NCBI GenBank assembly: GCA_018389105.1
Contig: JACATO010001434.1
Coordinates: 221,001-285,000, forward strand
From: Nautilus pompilius
Taxonomy: Eukaryota > Mollusca > Cephalopoda > Nautilida > Nautilidae
DNA length: 64,000 nt
Direction of reading: 5' to 3'
The translations under genes and the position numbers were made by a program. Of the stretch, positions 13,601-23,100 are shown in pieces. The first letter of the stretch is position 1. Every line of letters starts with the position of its first letter. The notes beneath the pieces were generated by a model. It did no database searches and had not been told where the DNA came from. It was given only the letters and a program-made list of their open reading frames with translations.

Positions 13601-16442
13601 CTGAATAAGGAAACTACTGCTCAGTATTATTATTATTATTATTATTATATTTATAATTTTAGTAAAATGGTCATCCAAAAAAAAGATAGATGGTAGATTT
13701 TTACAAAACAATGAAAATAAAGTAAACAATTTTGAACATTTTCCATGATTTCTGATATGATTTACACATAATCTGTGGTTGTGAATGCATCCTGTACCAG
13801 AAATGAAAAGTTCAAGAATATTTAGGAGGATCAGCAAACCAGCTTTACTTGTGTTTTGGGAGGGTTTTTTTATGTGTTATTGTGAAAACTTGTATCTTCC
13901 AGGTGTGTCAGTGATAGAGATTGACAACTGCAGAATCCTTTTGAGATATGATGTTTATTATGAGAGCAGACACAGCAGTAGGTTTTTTACAGAGCTGGCA
14001 GTCAGCAGCAAAGACATATCCCTGCTTCATCACAACTTGCCGGCATTTGTACCTGTTCAGAAGCTGGCTGCAGACCACCTGTGCAGTAACAACATCAAAG
14101 AGTTTTCTGGTGCAGTATACAGCTTTTTGTTTGTGTATGTTCAGAGGAAAGGAGAACTTGAAAAGGTTCAGGTTTGTGTTTCCTGATTTCCACTTCTTTT
14201 TTTAAAAAGAAAAGCATATACTTATGATGGTTCTATGAGTGTCAGCAAAACTTTATTTGAAAATAAATATCACTGTTTTAAAAATTTTATTAAAATTTAA
14301 TATTGATGAAGTAATGAACTTCTGCATGAATTTTTATTGTAATTTGCCTTTTATCTACATAAGCAAAAAGAATACATACATATATTGCATAAATTAATAA
14401 AGGAGAATTTGATGATTTAGATCAGAAGACACTGAGAGCCAGTATAATGTATGCAATGTTTATTATTCATCGTCATTAACATAATGGTTGGCTAATATTT
14501 TTCCAGAGCAACATGCAGTCAGTCATCCACAATAATCTGGCACTATATTATCTATTATTCATGGCCTACTGTGTGTGTGTATGTGGCCATTTTGGTCGCG
14601 CGGGCTGCGATAAATGGGTTGTAGGTCTACTGATTATGAAGGCTTATTTGATATAACACTGCATCAGATCTTAGCTATCGACAGTATAGGCACTCCCCTG
14701 AGAGTTCCTACCATCTTTACTCTTAAGTTTTTTCATCAGAATGGGTTTACACCAATAATATCAAATTATTTTGTTCGGGCATTCACTTCTGGTTTTGTGT
14801 ATGCCTTGTCTACTCTCATGTCATTCCTTTACTTGTCCATTACATCCCAGTTTCAGAGAACACAATTGTCTGTTTGCTAAGGTTTTTCTATGTAAGATAG
14901 TTGTGCTTGCTTTTGTATCTAATGCTCTTGTTGCTTGATATACAAGAAGACATTAAGGAGCCATGTGGTCATGCAATCACATTCGCTACTTGACATAAAA
15001 CTTGTGGTGCACAAGAGGTTAACGTTTAGCAGTTTGCATCCAATTACTTGTAAACCTCCACTTGATAAAATATCTACAGACATGAAAAATGTATATCCTG
15101 ATCTTTCATTTCCTTTTGTTTTTCAAAGGATTTTTGCTGCCAGTTTCAGAGACATTGAAATTTATTATTATTTAATAGTGAAATCAGTTAAAGGGTCACT
15201 GGATTTACTGGTTAATTTCCATAGCAGATTTCCTTTTGAATTCTGGATTTGATTTGCTAGTTGTTTCTTTCATATTTATATTAATCTTTTTTTATGTCTC
15301 ATGATCATGTGGTTCTAAAAGAGAAAAGAAATGGACTTTTGTAAAAATAATGTTATTACAAACATTTTTTAAAAAAATACCTACTAAGAAATAGTTTTTT
15401 TGACATAATCTTGACTTTTGTTTCCTCCTTAATTATATTTTCTTGTGTTTCTTTTAAATAGCTGAACTTTGAACATAAAATATTTTCTGGAATCGAATCA
15501 ACTTTGGCCAAGGACTACATTCATTTTGTTCTACAACACAGGATTTGTTTGATTGATATTACTCTCCACTTTTTTAACTTGATGGAATTAGGGCCAGCTA
15601 AGATTGCTGTTGTCTGCCAGGATGCAGGTTGGTTTTATTTCTTTTATTTAAAAAACTTTACTTGGTTTATAAAATGCAGTGTTTGCTATTACATGCATTA
15701 AGATGGTTACCCATCTTTTATTTATTTTAACTTTGATTATTTCTTTTTTAGGATTATCTCCCTTGTTATAATAACTTTGAGAACACTACAGATCAATTAA
15801 AAATACATTCTTTTTTTAAACTCTTTAAAAAAATGATGTAACCTTTTATCAGTACACACATTTTAAACTTTCTTTTCTAACAACAATTTGGTTTGTTATC
15901 AGTTCTCAAAATCTCCTCTAAAAAACACTTTATCAAAGTTTCATCATTTCCCATTGCCATTCTCATTGAGGATACTTTTCATTAACCTTTACTTTGTCAG
16001 TGATTATGGTTTCAATACTAGTTAGAAATCTTGGAAATAAAAAAAAATTCCTTGATAGTTTGGGTTAATGAAGATTATCCACATACAACTCACTAGCCCT
16101 TTTCTGGGTGTGGCAAAAGGAAATGTTCTCTGAAAATTTGATAATTTTATAACAGTGGTGGTGATAAAAGCTCAAAGGGTATGCCAAATACCAGAGTTAC
16201 ATCCCTGCAACAGCCCTACATCACTGTTTGACTGTAGTCAGTCAAATTTTTCCCTTTTATTTTTTTTAAGCAGAGGTTCTGCTTAAATTAATTTTTGAGA
16301 ATTTTTATCTACAGATGGCAACACAAATACCAATTTGGATGAAATACGAAGTGTGTGTGTGAACTTGCTGACTAAACACCCATTGTCCGTGGCTGTATGG
16401 AGAATTCTAAACTTCATGCCTCAGGAACAATCCTCATCTTAA
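10657..16442 (+). CDS. CENPO: CENP-O-like inner kinetochore protein, six exons, complete
   Basis: Exons 10657-10684, 11562-11743, 12708-12831, 13903-14171, 15462-15627, 16315-16442 join in phase to 298 residues, close to vertebrate CENP-O at about 300. Residues about 15-70 are a charged helix or coiled coil (EELSEFILR end). Then come a second helix (FLEDLLQLYSLTG) and two RWD-like alpha/beta units. The block around LLHHNLPAFVPVQKL...NNIKEF corresponds to the HHSVPVFIPLEEI...NIQKF region I recall of human CENP-O, followed by a C-terminal KIAVVCQDA strand. CENP-O pairs with CENP-P in the constitutive centromere-associated network (COMA-type complex) at the inner kinetochore. Another in-frame ATG at 10627 would add 10 residues; I prefer 10657 only because the extension is lysine-rich low complexity. 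Neighbours are functionally unrelated. The alternative assignment, CENP-P, fits less well. Confidence 0.7.
11120..11290 (-). repeat. SINE-like repeat, copy A
   Basis: In CENPO intron 1. The block 11121-11166 on the minus strand (CTCCCACGTCTAAAAATGAA then CTTCTAGTAGGGACTTTCT) is shared with copies at 32.5, 54.9 and 59.3 kb. On the minus strand the upstream part (GCTAGCCAACTATTGGACTG) resembles a tRNA-derived head. A GC-richer insert separates head and body. It is followed on the plus strand by a (CA)n run at 11291-11307. Confidence 0.5.
11744..13902 (+). other. CENPO introns 2 and 3
   Basis: AT-rich introns on either side of exon 3 (12708-12831). A (TTA)8 microsatellite sits at 13626-13649. 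No other element recognised. Confidence 0.5.
14172..15461 (+). other. CENPO intron 4
   Basis: Two ORFs of 88 and 105 codons (14614-14880 and 14935-15252) lie here. They resemble nothing I know and are not bounded by exon-like splice sites, so I treat the stretch as intronic. Confidence 0.45.
15628..16314 (+). other. CENPO intron 5
   Basis: Non-coding; nothing recognised beyond the splice sites. Confidence 0.5.
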
Positions 16443-16471
16443 AACTGACCAATATATTCATTGTGATCTTC

Positions 16472-16477
16472 ATTAAA
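16472..16477 (+). terminator. Candidate polyadenylation signal of CENPO
   Basis: ATTAAA 30 bp after the CENPO stop codon; a common variant hexamer in an apt position. Confidence 0.5.
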
Positions 16478-16753
16478 GTTTGTCAAAAAAATGTATTTTA
16501 AAGTGACTTGAGACATCTTTCTTTCTGAGTTTAATTTCTTTGATTTTGCTCATGCTAATGAAACAATGGTGAAAATGAGCATACTCCTAAACACTTCAGG
16601 TTTAAAACTAGATAACACATACAAAATCAGATCATTAAACACCAAAGAATCAGATGGTCAGTAAGGTGAATTACTTGGTGATTAACTAACAAAACTTGTT
16701 TTCTATGTAGCATCAAACTAACTTAACACTAGCAGCTCTACAGCTTAGAATTA

Positions 16754-17936
16754 TTGGGTTGTTACAAACATTTTGTCAGTATTTTTACCTCAACAATGAG
16801 ACTTCAAATCTTTGCTAAACATGAAGTTTATTAATCAAAGTGAGTTCCATTACAATCAATAGACTTCTGCCAATGAGTTACAAGCACATTTATACCATTT
16901 TGAAAGAAATCTGGATTTCTGGAGTCAAACTGTTGGAAGGCAGTTTCAATTGCTGCTTGGTTGGAGAAGGATTTCATACGGAGGAAGCTGCCAAGGTGTT
17001 TTAAAAGGTGGAGTCTGTGGGAGAAAGGTCTGGTGAATAGGCTGGGCGAGGGAGAACTTCGTACCCCAATGTGTTCAGTTTCTGAAGAGTCATTTTTGAA
17101 ACATGACGAGGAGCATTGTTGTGGAGCAGGATTGGGCCTCTTCCATTCATCAATGCTGGCTGTCATTGGGAGAGTTTTGATGAACAATGTTTAATTCATA
17201 ACAGTACCATTCAGTTGTGATGGTTTCACCAGGCTGCAAGAAATTATAGTGCATGACACAATTTGCAGTCCACCAGACATTGACCATGACCTTTGGGTGG
17301 AGGCTTGGTTTTGAAATGTGGTTAGGTGCCTTGTCTCTGTTGAGCCACCGTGCTGATCGTTTGCAATTGTTGTAAAGGATCCATTTTTCATCACATTAAT
17401 GATTCAGTCAAGAAATGGGTCGTTTAAGCGAAGATCAGATCTCCAATTGACGATTTTGTTGTTGTTCATTCAACTCATGAGGCACCCACTTGTCAAGCCT
17501 TTTCACTTTGCTAATTACTTCAAGATGCCAGAAAACAGTTGCAGTGCTTACGTCAAGCTCTCCATGAATTTCTCACACCATTTTTCTTGGATCGGCTTCA
17601 ACTGAGGCTTTTGGACGGTCGTCACCACAGCTGGAAGGACGTCCGCTGCATTCGTCCCATGCTTGCTTAATGTTACGAGTTTCCTCGCTCGCTTGGTGGC
17701 CCAATTTGAACTTTTGAAAGCAAAATGGCATGAAAATCTTTTCTATCCATGCTTCACTCAGAACCCTGAAACAAATATCCATTTTATGATATTAAAAAGG
17801 TAGGATTTTGCATGATGTATGCCAAAGCATGCACTACAAAATGATATATAACTTATCTACATATACCTTCACAAGCATGCAAAAAAATTAACCCCAAATC
17901 AACATAAAAACCAACAAAACTTTTGTAACAACCTAA
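16754..17936 (-). mobile_element. mariner element copy 1, internally deleted and decayed
   Basis: Bounded by TA (16752-16753 and 17937-17938), with terminal repeats TTGGGTTGTTACAAACATTT and, from the other end, TTAGGTTGTTACAAAAGTTT. The minus strand carries a broken mariner transposase. Its C-terminal end is at 16831-17187 (motifs YSPDLSPTD and NGINVLVTHWQK), and the DEKWIL and KLDKW regions lie further right, with frame breaks. Compared with copy 2 it lacks about 85 bp in the N-terminal coding part (near 17645-17650). It sits between the convergent 3' ends of CENPO and GEMIN7. Confidence 0.85.
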
Positions 17937-19022
17937 TACATGAATGTAAGGATAATTAAGGTTTATATGATTTGACATACACTAAAATAAATGTAAAGGA
18001 AGTTTTTCTCTAAGGGCTAGGATGCAACAATCAACAAGGGAAAAAAAGCATTACATTTTTTCTGGTTTAATTATTCTTGCATACAATAAAAGTGGATAGG
18101 TAAATTTTAATACTAAATTGGTCTGCATATGGTTATTTTTCATCATGCTTTAATATGGAGTATAATGATTCTGAATGGTCATGTGATTTATGTTCTTCTA
18201 GTAGAGCAAGCTGGGTTGGCCATCTTGTTAGAATGGAGACTCTAGAATACCAAAGCAACTATCCTGTGGTGAATTAGCTGTAGGCAGAAGAAATTGATGC
18301 CAGGAGAGAGAAAAGGATAACATGTTTAGTGCGTAAAATTGAACCTGAGACACAGGAATCAGTGGTATATTTGTTTTATTTTTTATATAATAGAATGACT
18401 GCAATATGAACACCAATACTCGTGTAAAAATTATAACTCTCCCTGAAAGAAAATGCATGGCATTTTTTCTTTAGTTTTTTTAAAAGCTTTTGTCATTTCT
18501 TGTTTATTTTTTAGACAATTTTGTTATGAATTTGCAAACTTTAGCAATTAAAAGACAAGAATTGTATATTTAAAGAGATTAATGTGATAGGGCAGTGATG
18601 CTTTGGAAAGTATTTAATGTTAGTAAATAAATTTTTGAATTTTAAAAAATAAGTGAAATTTTGACAGTTCATCTTTAGTTGTAGGTCAAATAAAAATGGC
18701 TAAATAGATAGAAGTAGTACATCAGTGAATTATTAAATATTGTTAATTTATAAAGCATGTCATACACCTTTAGGTGAAAATGAAAAACTCTACAAGATAA
18801 AGTCCAGATAAACCTGCAAGAGGAATGTAAATGATTAAAGTCAAAATTGTTCCTTCCGGGGGAGACTTGTCAGGGTTAGGATGTAATTAGATTGGTTTTA
18901 TAATGTGTAGAGAAATTTTTGCTCATGGCAAGTTGCCATGTTAACATAAATTTAAGTCTGGTTAGTGTTAGTGTTGATGTCCAACACAATAATAAAATTC
19001 CATAAATTTGTTATGGCTCATG
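17937..19022. other. Intergenic/3' UTR region between mariner and the GEMIN7 stop
   Basis: Expected to hold the GEMIN7 3' UTR on the minus strand. A plus-strand TTTATT at 18503-18508 reads AATAAA on the minus strand and is one possible polyadenylation signal. No gene seen. Confidence 0.35.
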
Positions 19023-19286
19023 TTATGAATCAGATTTGGAATCCAGGTTGTTTAACTTTATGGAAATAATGTCTGATGTTCGTAACACAGCATCCGGTAA
19101 AACCCCTATAGGGGTCTGGAGGTTCGAAATCTGAAGATGATGGCTATTGGTGTCCATTGGTCCTATGCAGCCTTGAATGTGCGTTTTCTCATACATCTTA
19201 ATTTCAGCATGTTGGCCAGCAATTGCAGCCAGCATGCGTAAGAACCGTTCTCTAAGAAAAGCTCTCTGATCCTGCTTTGCTTCCAT
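19023..19286 (-). CDS. GEMIN7: Gemin7, SMN-complex protein, single coding exon
   Basis: The minus-strand ORF encodes 87 residues, from ATG at 19286-19284 to TAA at 19025-19023. The segment QRAFLRERFLRMLAAIAGQH and then LQTPIGVLPDAVLRTSDIIS follows the human Gemin7 pattern (RERYLRSL...LQTPIGVQAEALLRCSDIIS) almost position by position, including the spacing. Gemin7 has an Sm-like fold, pairs with Gemin6 and joins Gemin8 in the SMN complex that loads Sm proteins onto spliceosomal snRNAs. The exon begins at 19288 after a clear acceptor (TTTATTTCAG on the minus strand). A predicted upstream non-coding exon ends at 22902; joining them puts the ATG in the context CCGCCATGG, a near-ideal initiation site. 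At 87 aa it lacks most of the roughly 45-residue N-terminal extension of the human protein (131 aa) but keeps the conserved domain. Confidence 0.88.
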   Translation of the reverse strand: MEAKQDQRAFLRERFLRMLAAIAGQHAEIKMYEKTHIQGCIGPMDTNSHHLQISNLQTPIGVLPDAVLRTSDIISIKLNNLDSKSDS

Positions 19287-19288
19287 GG

Positions 19289-22200
19289 CTGAAATAAACA
19301 AAAAAATGATAATTAGTTAAAACCACCAGGTGTGTGGAATAGTTGATAGTAGCTTCTCTTCCCTGGCAATTAGGAAAACAGCCTCACAATGGATAGCTAC
19401 AAAAGCCGACATACTGCCCAGGTATAATACTTTAGTAAAAGCTGCCTGCCAAAACTCTACTAAGCTGATGACACAAATGTGAACAAGAATGGATTAAATG
19501 ACATTGTCCATGCTGAAATTTTTGCTGAGGATGAGGATTCAATGCAAATGCTGTTAGTTTCCTCTTGATATGACTAGGAATGCATGGACATCACTATGGT
19601 GGATAAGCTGGAGTGATTCCACTTATGTGAAAGTTCACAAAAGTTATTGACTTTTTGTTAAAATGCAATAATCAAGTCTCTGTAACAGATTAAGTTGATT
19701 CTGTAAGATTTAGTTGTGAGTTCTAAACTGTTGACACATAGGAGGCAGCTCAAAGCACCAACTTATTTAAGGTTCTCAGGGAAAACAATAGACATCTACT
19801 CTCAGTTTGAATTTTAAACTTGTTTATAATGTCTCAATAAACACCACCAGTTATTTATTCTAGCTCCAAGCTGTATATTGATACTTGTGTCAGTTGATGA
19901 AATGCCCTGCCATATTAATTTCCCCACACCAACCAAAGAATATGACTGAAATTGTATATTTTAGGTCTGATTACATATACACTGGACATCCTGGTGAACA
20001 GATAACAAACGTGCGCTATTACCATGCCGAAAAAAATATATCCCACAATATTTATCAATTTACTTAGGTCATCGTGCTATGTGCCTTCAGATGTGGCTTG
20101 ACAGATTGCCAAACATCTTAAGATTTCTAGTGGATCTGTAGCTGATATTATTGTGAAGTTTACTTAGGTGAACATCACTGCTTGGCAAAGTGATCTGGAC
20201 AGCCTTCAACAGTCACCATGACTTACCGTGTCTGCTCACCTTCAACATTGTCTTGAGGACATTACCCATGCAAAAGAAATGAGAAAGCCATAGAGGGGAT
20301 GTGTAGCATGTAAGAAACTCAAAGAAACAAAAGATTTAGAGAATGTCAGACAAAACTTTCGAGTACTGATGGCAACATGTGCTTTTCTTCAATGAGCCCA
20401 AGTTTTACAAATTCATATTTTGACATCACGCTTATGTTTGGAAAAGACCTGGTGAAGACTCAACCCCAATGTTTTCAGTGCATGGTCAAGTATGGAAGTG
20501 GAAGTGTCACGGCATGGTCTGTAATCTGGAATGGCAAAGGAACTGTTTTTTGTCGAAGGCCATCTAAATTCTGCCCGGTATTTTTCCATTTTAAAGACCT
20601 CTGCCATTGTACCAGCAAGACGTAGTGAGATTCACTCCACTTTTTCTTCAGATGGCACTTGTGCCACTTCTGTTTTGTGATTACAGTCTGAACAATGAAT
20701 CAGTGCAATAAATTTCCCTGAGTACCCAAAAGTTCTGATACAAATTTGATAGAGCACCTATGGGATCAGCTGAAAGAAACTTGTTTGCATCCCACCATCA
20801 TGAGAGAATTAAAGCAAGCTCACATGAATATGGGAGAACCCGAACCAGACCATGATACAAAACCTGACTGATTCAGTGGCAAACAGGGTAGAGGCTCTTT
20901 GCAGTACAAAAGGTGACTTAAAGAAGGGCTAAAATAAAGAATTCCACACTACTGCTGGTCTTTATTTCCTGTTTTCTGCAACTAACATACTGGAATAATG
21001 ACAGGCAACAAACTATTGTGGCATTGCATTGTACCTTTTTCCACTACTAATTCTAGACAACCAAAAGAATTTGTCACCATCATACACTCAAAAGTCTTCT
21101 CCAGTTTGAAAACCTTTATCAGATATTCCTCAAATGCCTAAGGCCCATCTAATAAAAGAGAAAAAATTTTCAAGTGTATTATGTGTATGTAGCCAACTAA
21201 ACATCTTTCCTGCAACATCAAGAATCAATCTGACTACTGCTGATGGCTACATTTTCACAAGATAATTACAATATTACAATTTATGGCTGGAAGTGTAGTA
21301 AAACATTTTAGAATCTGTGGTGCCTGAAAGAAAAATCCAGTAATTGTTTTATCAGATGGGGGTCTTCAAATTCTTATGTTTTTCAAGTAATTTGATAAAA
21401 AAAAATCTCAAGCATGTAATATTATCTTTAGTTTGAGTTCTTGCTGTACAATCAAATGTGTATATAAATCAGTTTTTTCACAGAATTTTAGGAAAAGTGC
21501 ATGTTAACATGCAAAATAAATTAAAATAGCTAATTTAAAAATATTTGTCTTTTCAAAATTTATTTCTTACATAATATGATGTGAATATTTGGAAGTAGCA
21601 GCAAGAATAATATCATACCATTCTCTAAAAACTGGTTATTAATTAGTCCAGATTTATGCATAGGCAATTTTACACAGGAAAATCAATTAAAATGTTATAT
21701 TTGCTCTGAGGGTCAGTTTAGAATTAATTACTCATATGCAAACATTTTTTTTTTTTTTTTTTTTTTTGTAAATTTAGGCTAGTATTAATTCTGGGTCATT
21801 AGGTGGTGCATTGTTATTTAAAGCTAGGAATCCTGTAGTAACAGGGAGACTCATATCTGTTCCATTTGGTTTTTAAGGGTAATTTTTTTTTAAAAAAAGT
21901 TTAAAAAATGTGTATGAAAGATGTTTAGTGTTCAGATGAGAAGACATTATAATAATATATATATTTTTTAGCATTTATAAGAGGCACTACGTTTTTAGTT
22001 GTGTTCTTAGTTACACTAAAGGGCATAAGTCACTGCTCGGCTAGCGTGTTCTTCTAAATACAGTTGGTTTCCTGTTTCTTGCGTCTACTTCCCAATTACT
22101 TCTGGCTAAGTCGTAGTCTCCTAAAATTGCGATTTGTTCATGCATGGAACTGTGGATAGAGCCCCCTTTTTTTTTTTTTTTTTAAATCTTGTATTCTGCC

Positions 22201-22901
22201 CCTCTCTTATTTATTCCGCTGTGTCCAAAGATGAGAAGTGCTTTGGTGTTCCACACTTTCTGTTATTCTGTCTCTCTCTTATTTACAGCAGTGTTAAGGT
22301 CAAGTGGGGCAGATATTTTAAAGATGGTTGAGTCGATAGCTCGCTTTTATTACGACATTAGGGATTTAATGCATTATGACGGATCTAGTAGATCAATAAG
22401 CTGGCTACCAGTCTTCGGTGATCTGTTACTGCGTGGTACCCGCGGATGCTTCGAGGTTGATCTGCCCGGTCTTCTGGAAGCCACCAGTGTGGATCATGCT
22501 GGGTGATAGATATGGTGTACTACTGCATTCTGCTGATGATGATGATACTTCGCAAAACCTGACACCAAGGTGGGTCAGTGTCTCTGGTTCCTCACTACAC
22601 GGAAGGGGGGGTTAAACAAAGACTCAGATCCGTCAGTTTCAGCCCTCGGCCTTACTACTGTTCTTATTGTCATTGTTATCATGGAATTCGTTTGGGGGGC
22701 CTCCCCCCTTTAATTGCAAGGGGAGATAATTCAAGGTGAAGAATAAAAAAAAAAAAAAAAAACTTTTGTTCTCAGTGCTGAAGATTAAACGCAGGCAACT
22801 TTTGTCTCTCGTTCGGTCTGACTTTACCCTGCCTGCCTCCCGAAGACTCCCCTACCCCCTACCTCGGAATTATCAGAAAATGAAAGCTCCGCGCTGCTTA
22901 C
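19289..22901 (-). other. Predicted GEMIN7 5' intron, with a Tc1 remnant
   Basis: The minus-strand donor GTAAGC (plus 22896-22901) pairs with the acceptor just right of 19288. Inside are a Tc1-like remnant (20090-20950), a T23 run (21745-21767), a T run near 22165-22181 and an A run near 22747-22762. ORFs at 22134-22615 show no recognised homology. Confidence 0.5.
20090..20950 (+). mobile_element. Tc1-like transposase remnant
   Basis: Reading the plus strand in broken frames gives three blocks in Tc1 order: an HTH segment QIAKHLKISSGSVADII (about 20100-20155), HAYVWKRPGE with KYGSGSV (about 20430-20510), and IEHLWDQLKE (about 20752-20781). Stops and frameshifts separate them. I could not find convincing terminal inverted repeats, so the limits are approximate. 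Confidence 0.7.
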
Positions 22902-23100
22902 CGGAGAACAACGAACGGCGTCTGAGTCTTCGCGGGACGACGACAGGAAGTGACCTCTCCCCCCCCCTCGCGCCGGTGACCCCGCCACCCCGCACAAGTT
23001 CCGGCGCTCAAGAAGCGGATGGCAACGACAGCTAATGGCGGAGGGTAACGTCGACGTCTTCGACTGTAGCAACAGCGGCTTCGTGATGCAGGACGACGCC
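22840..23100. promoter_or_regulatory. CpG-rich bidirectional promoter of GEMIN7 and TTC39C
   Basis: CpG density rises sharply here compared with the AT-rich surroundings. It contains ACAGGAAGTGAC (about 22948-22959), an ETS-type site, and the TTC39C start lies in TAATGGCGGAGG, close to a YY1 site. The predicted GEMIN7 first exon ends at 22902 on the minus strand and the TTC39C ATG is at 23035, so the two starts are within about 130 bp, head to head. Start sites themselves are not visible. Confidence 0.6.
22902..23000 (-). other. Predicted non-coding first exon of GEMIN7 (5' limit unknown)
   Basis: The minus strand reads ...GTTGTTCTCCG|GTAAGC, a strong donor with no ATG in the preceding ~100 nt. 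Splicing to 19288 creates CCGCCATGG at the GEMIN7 start. The upper limit at 23000 is arbitrary. Confidence 0.5.

Noticed and set aside
14614-15252. Two ORFs of 88 and 105 codons in CENPO intron 4
   Set aside because: No recognisable homology and no matching splice sites; CENPO is complete without them.
22134-22615. Overlapping ORFs upstream of the GEMIN7/TTC39C promoter
   Set aside because: No homology, inside the predicted GEMIN7 intron, and no coherent splice sites.
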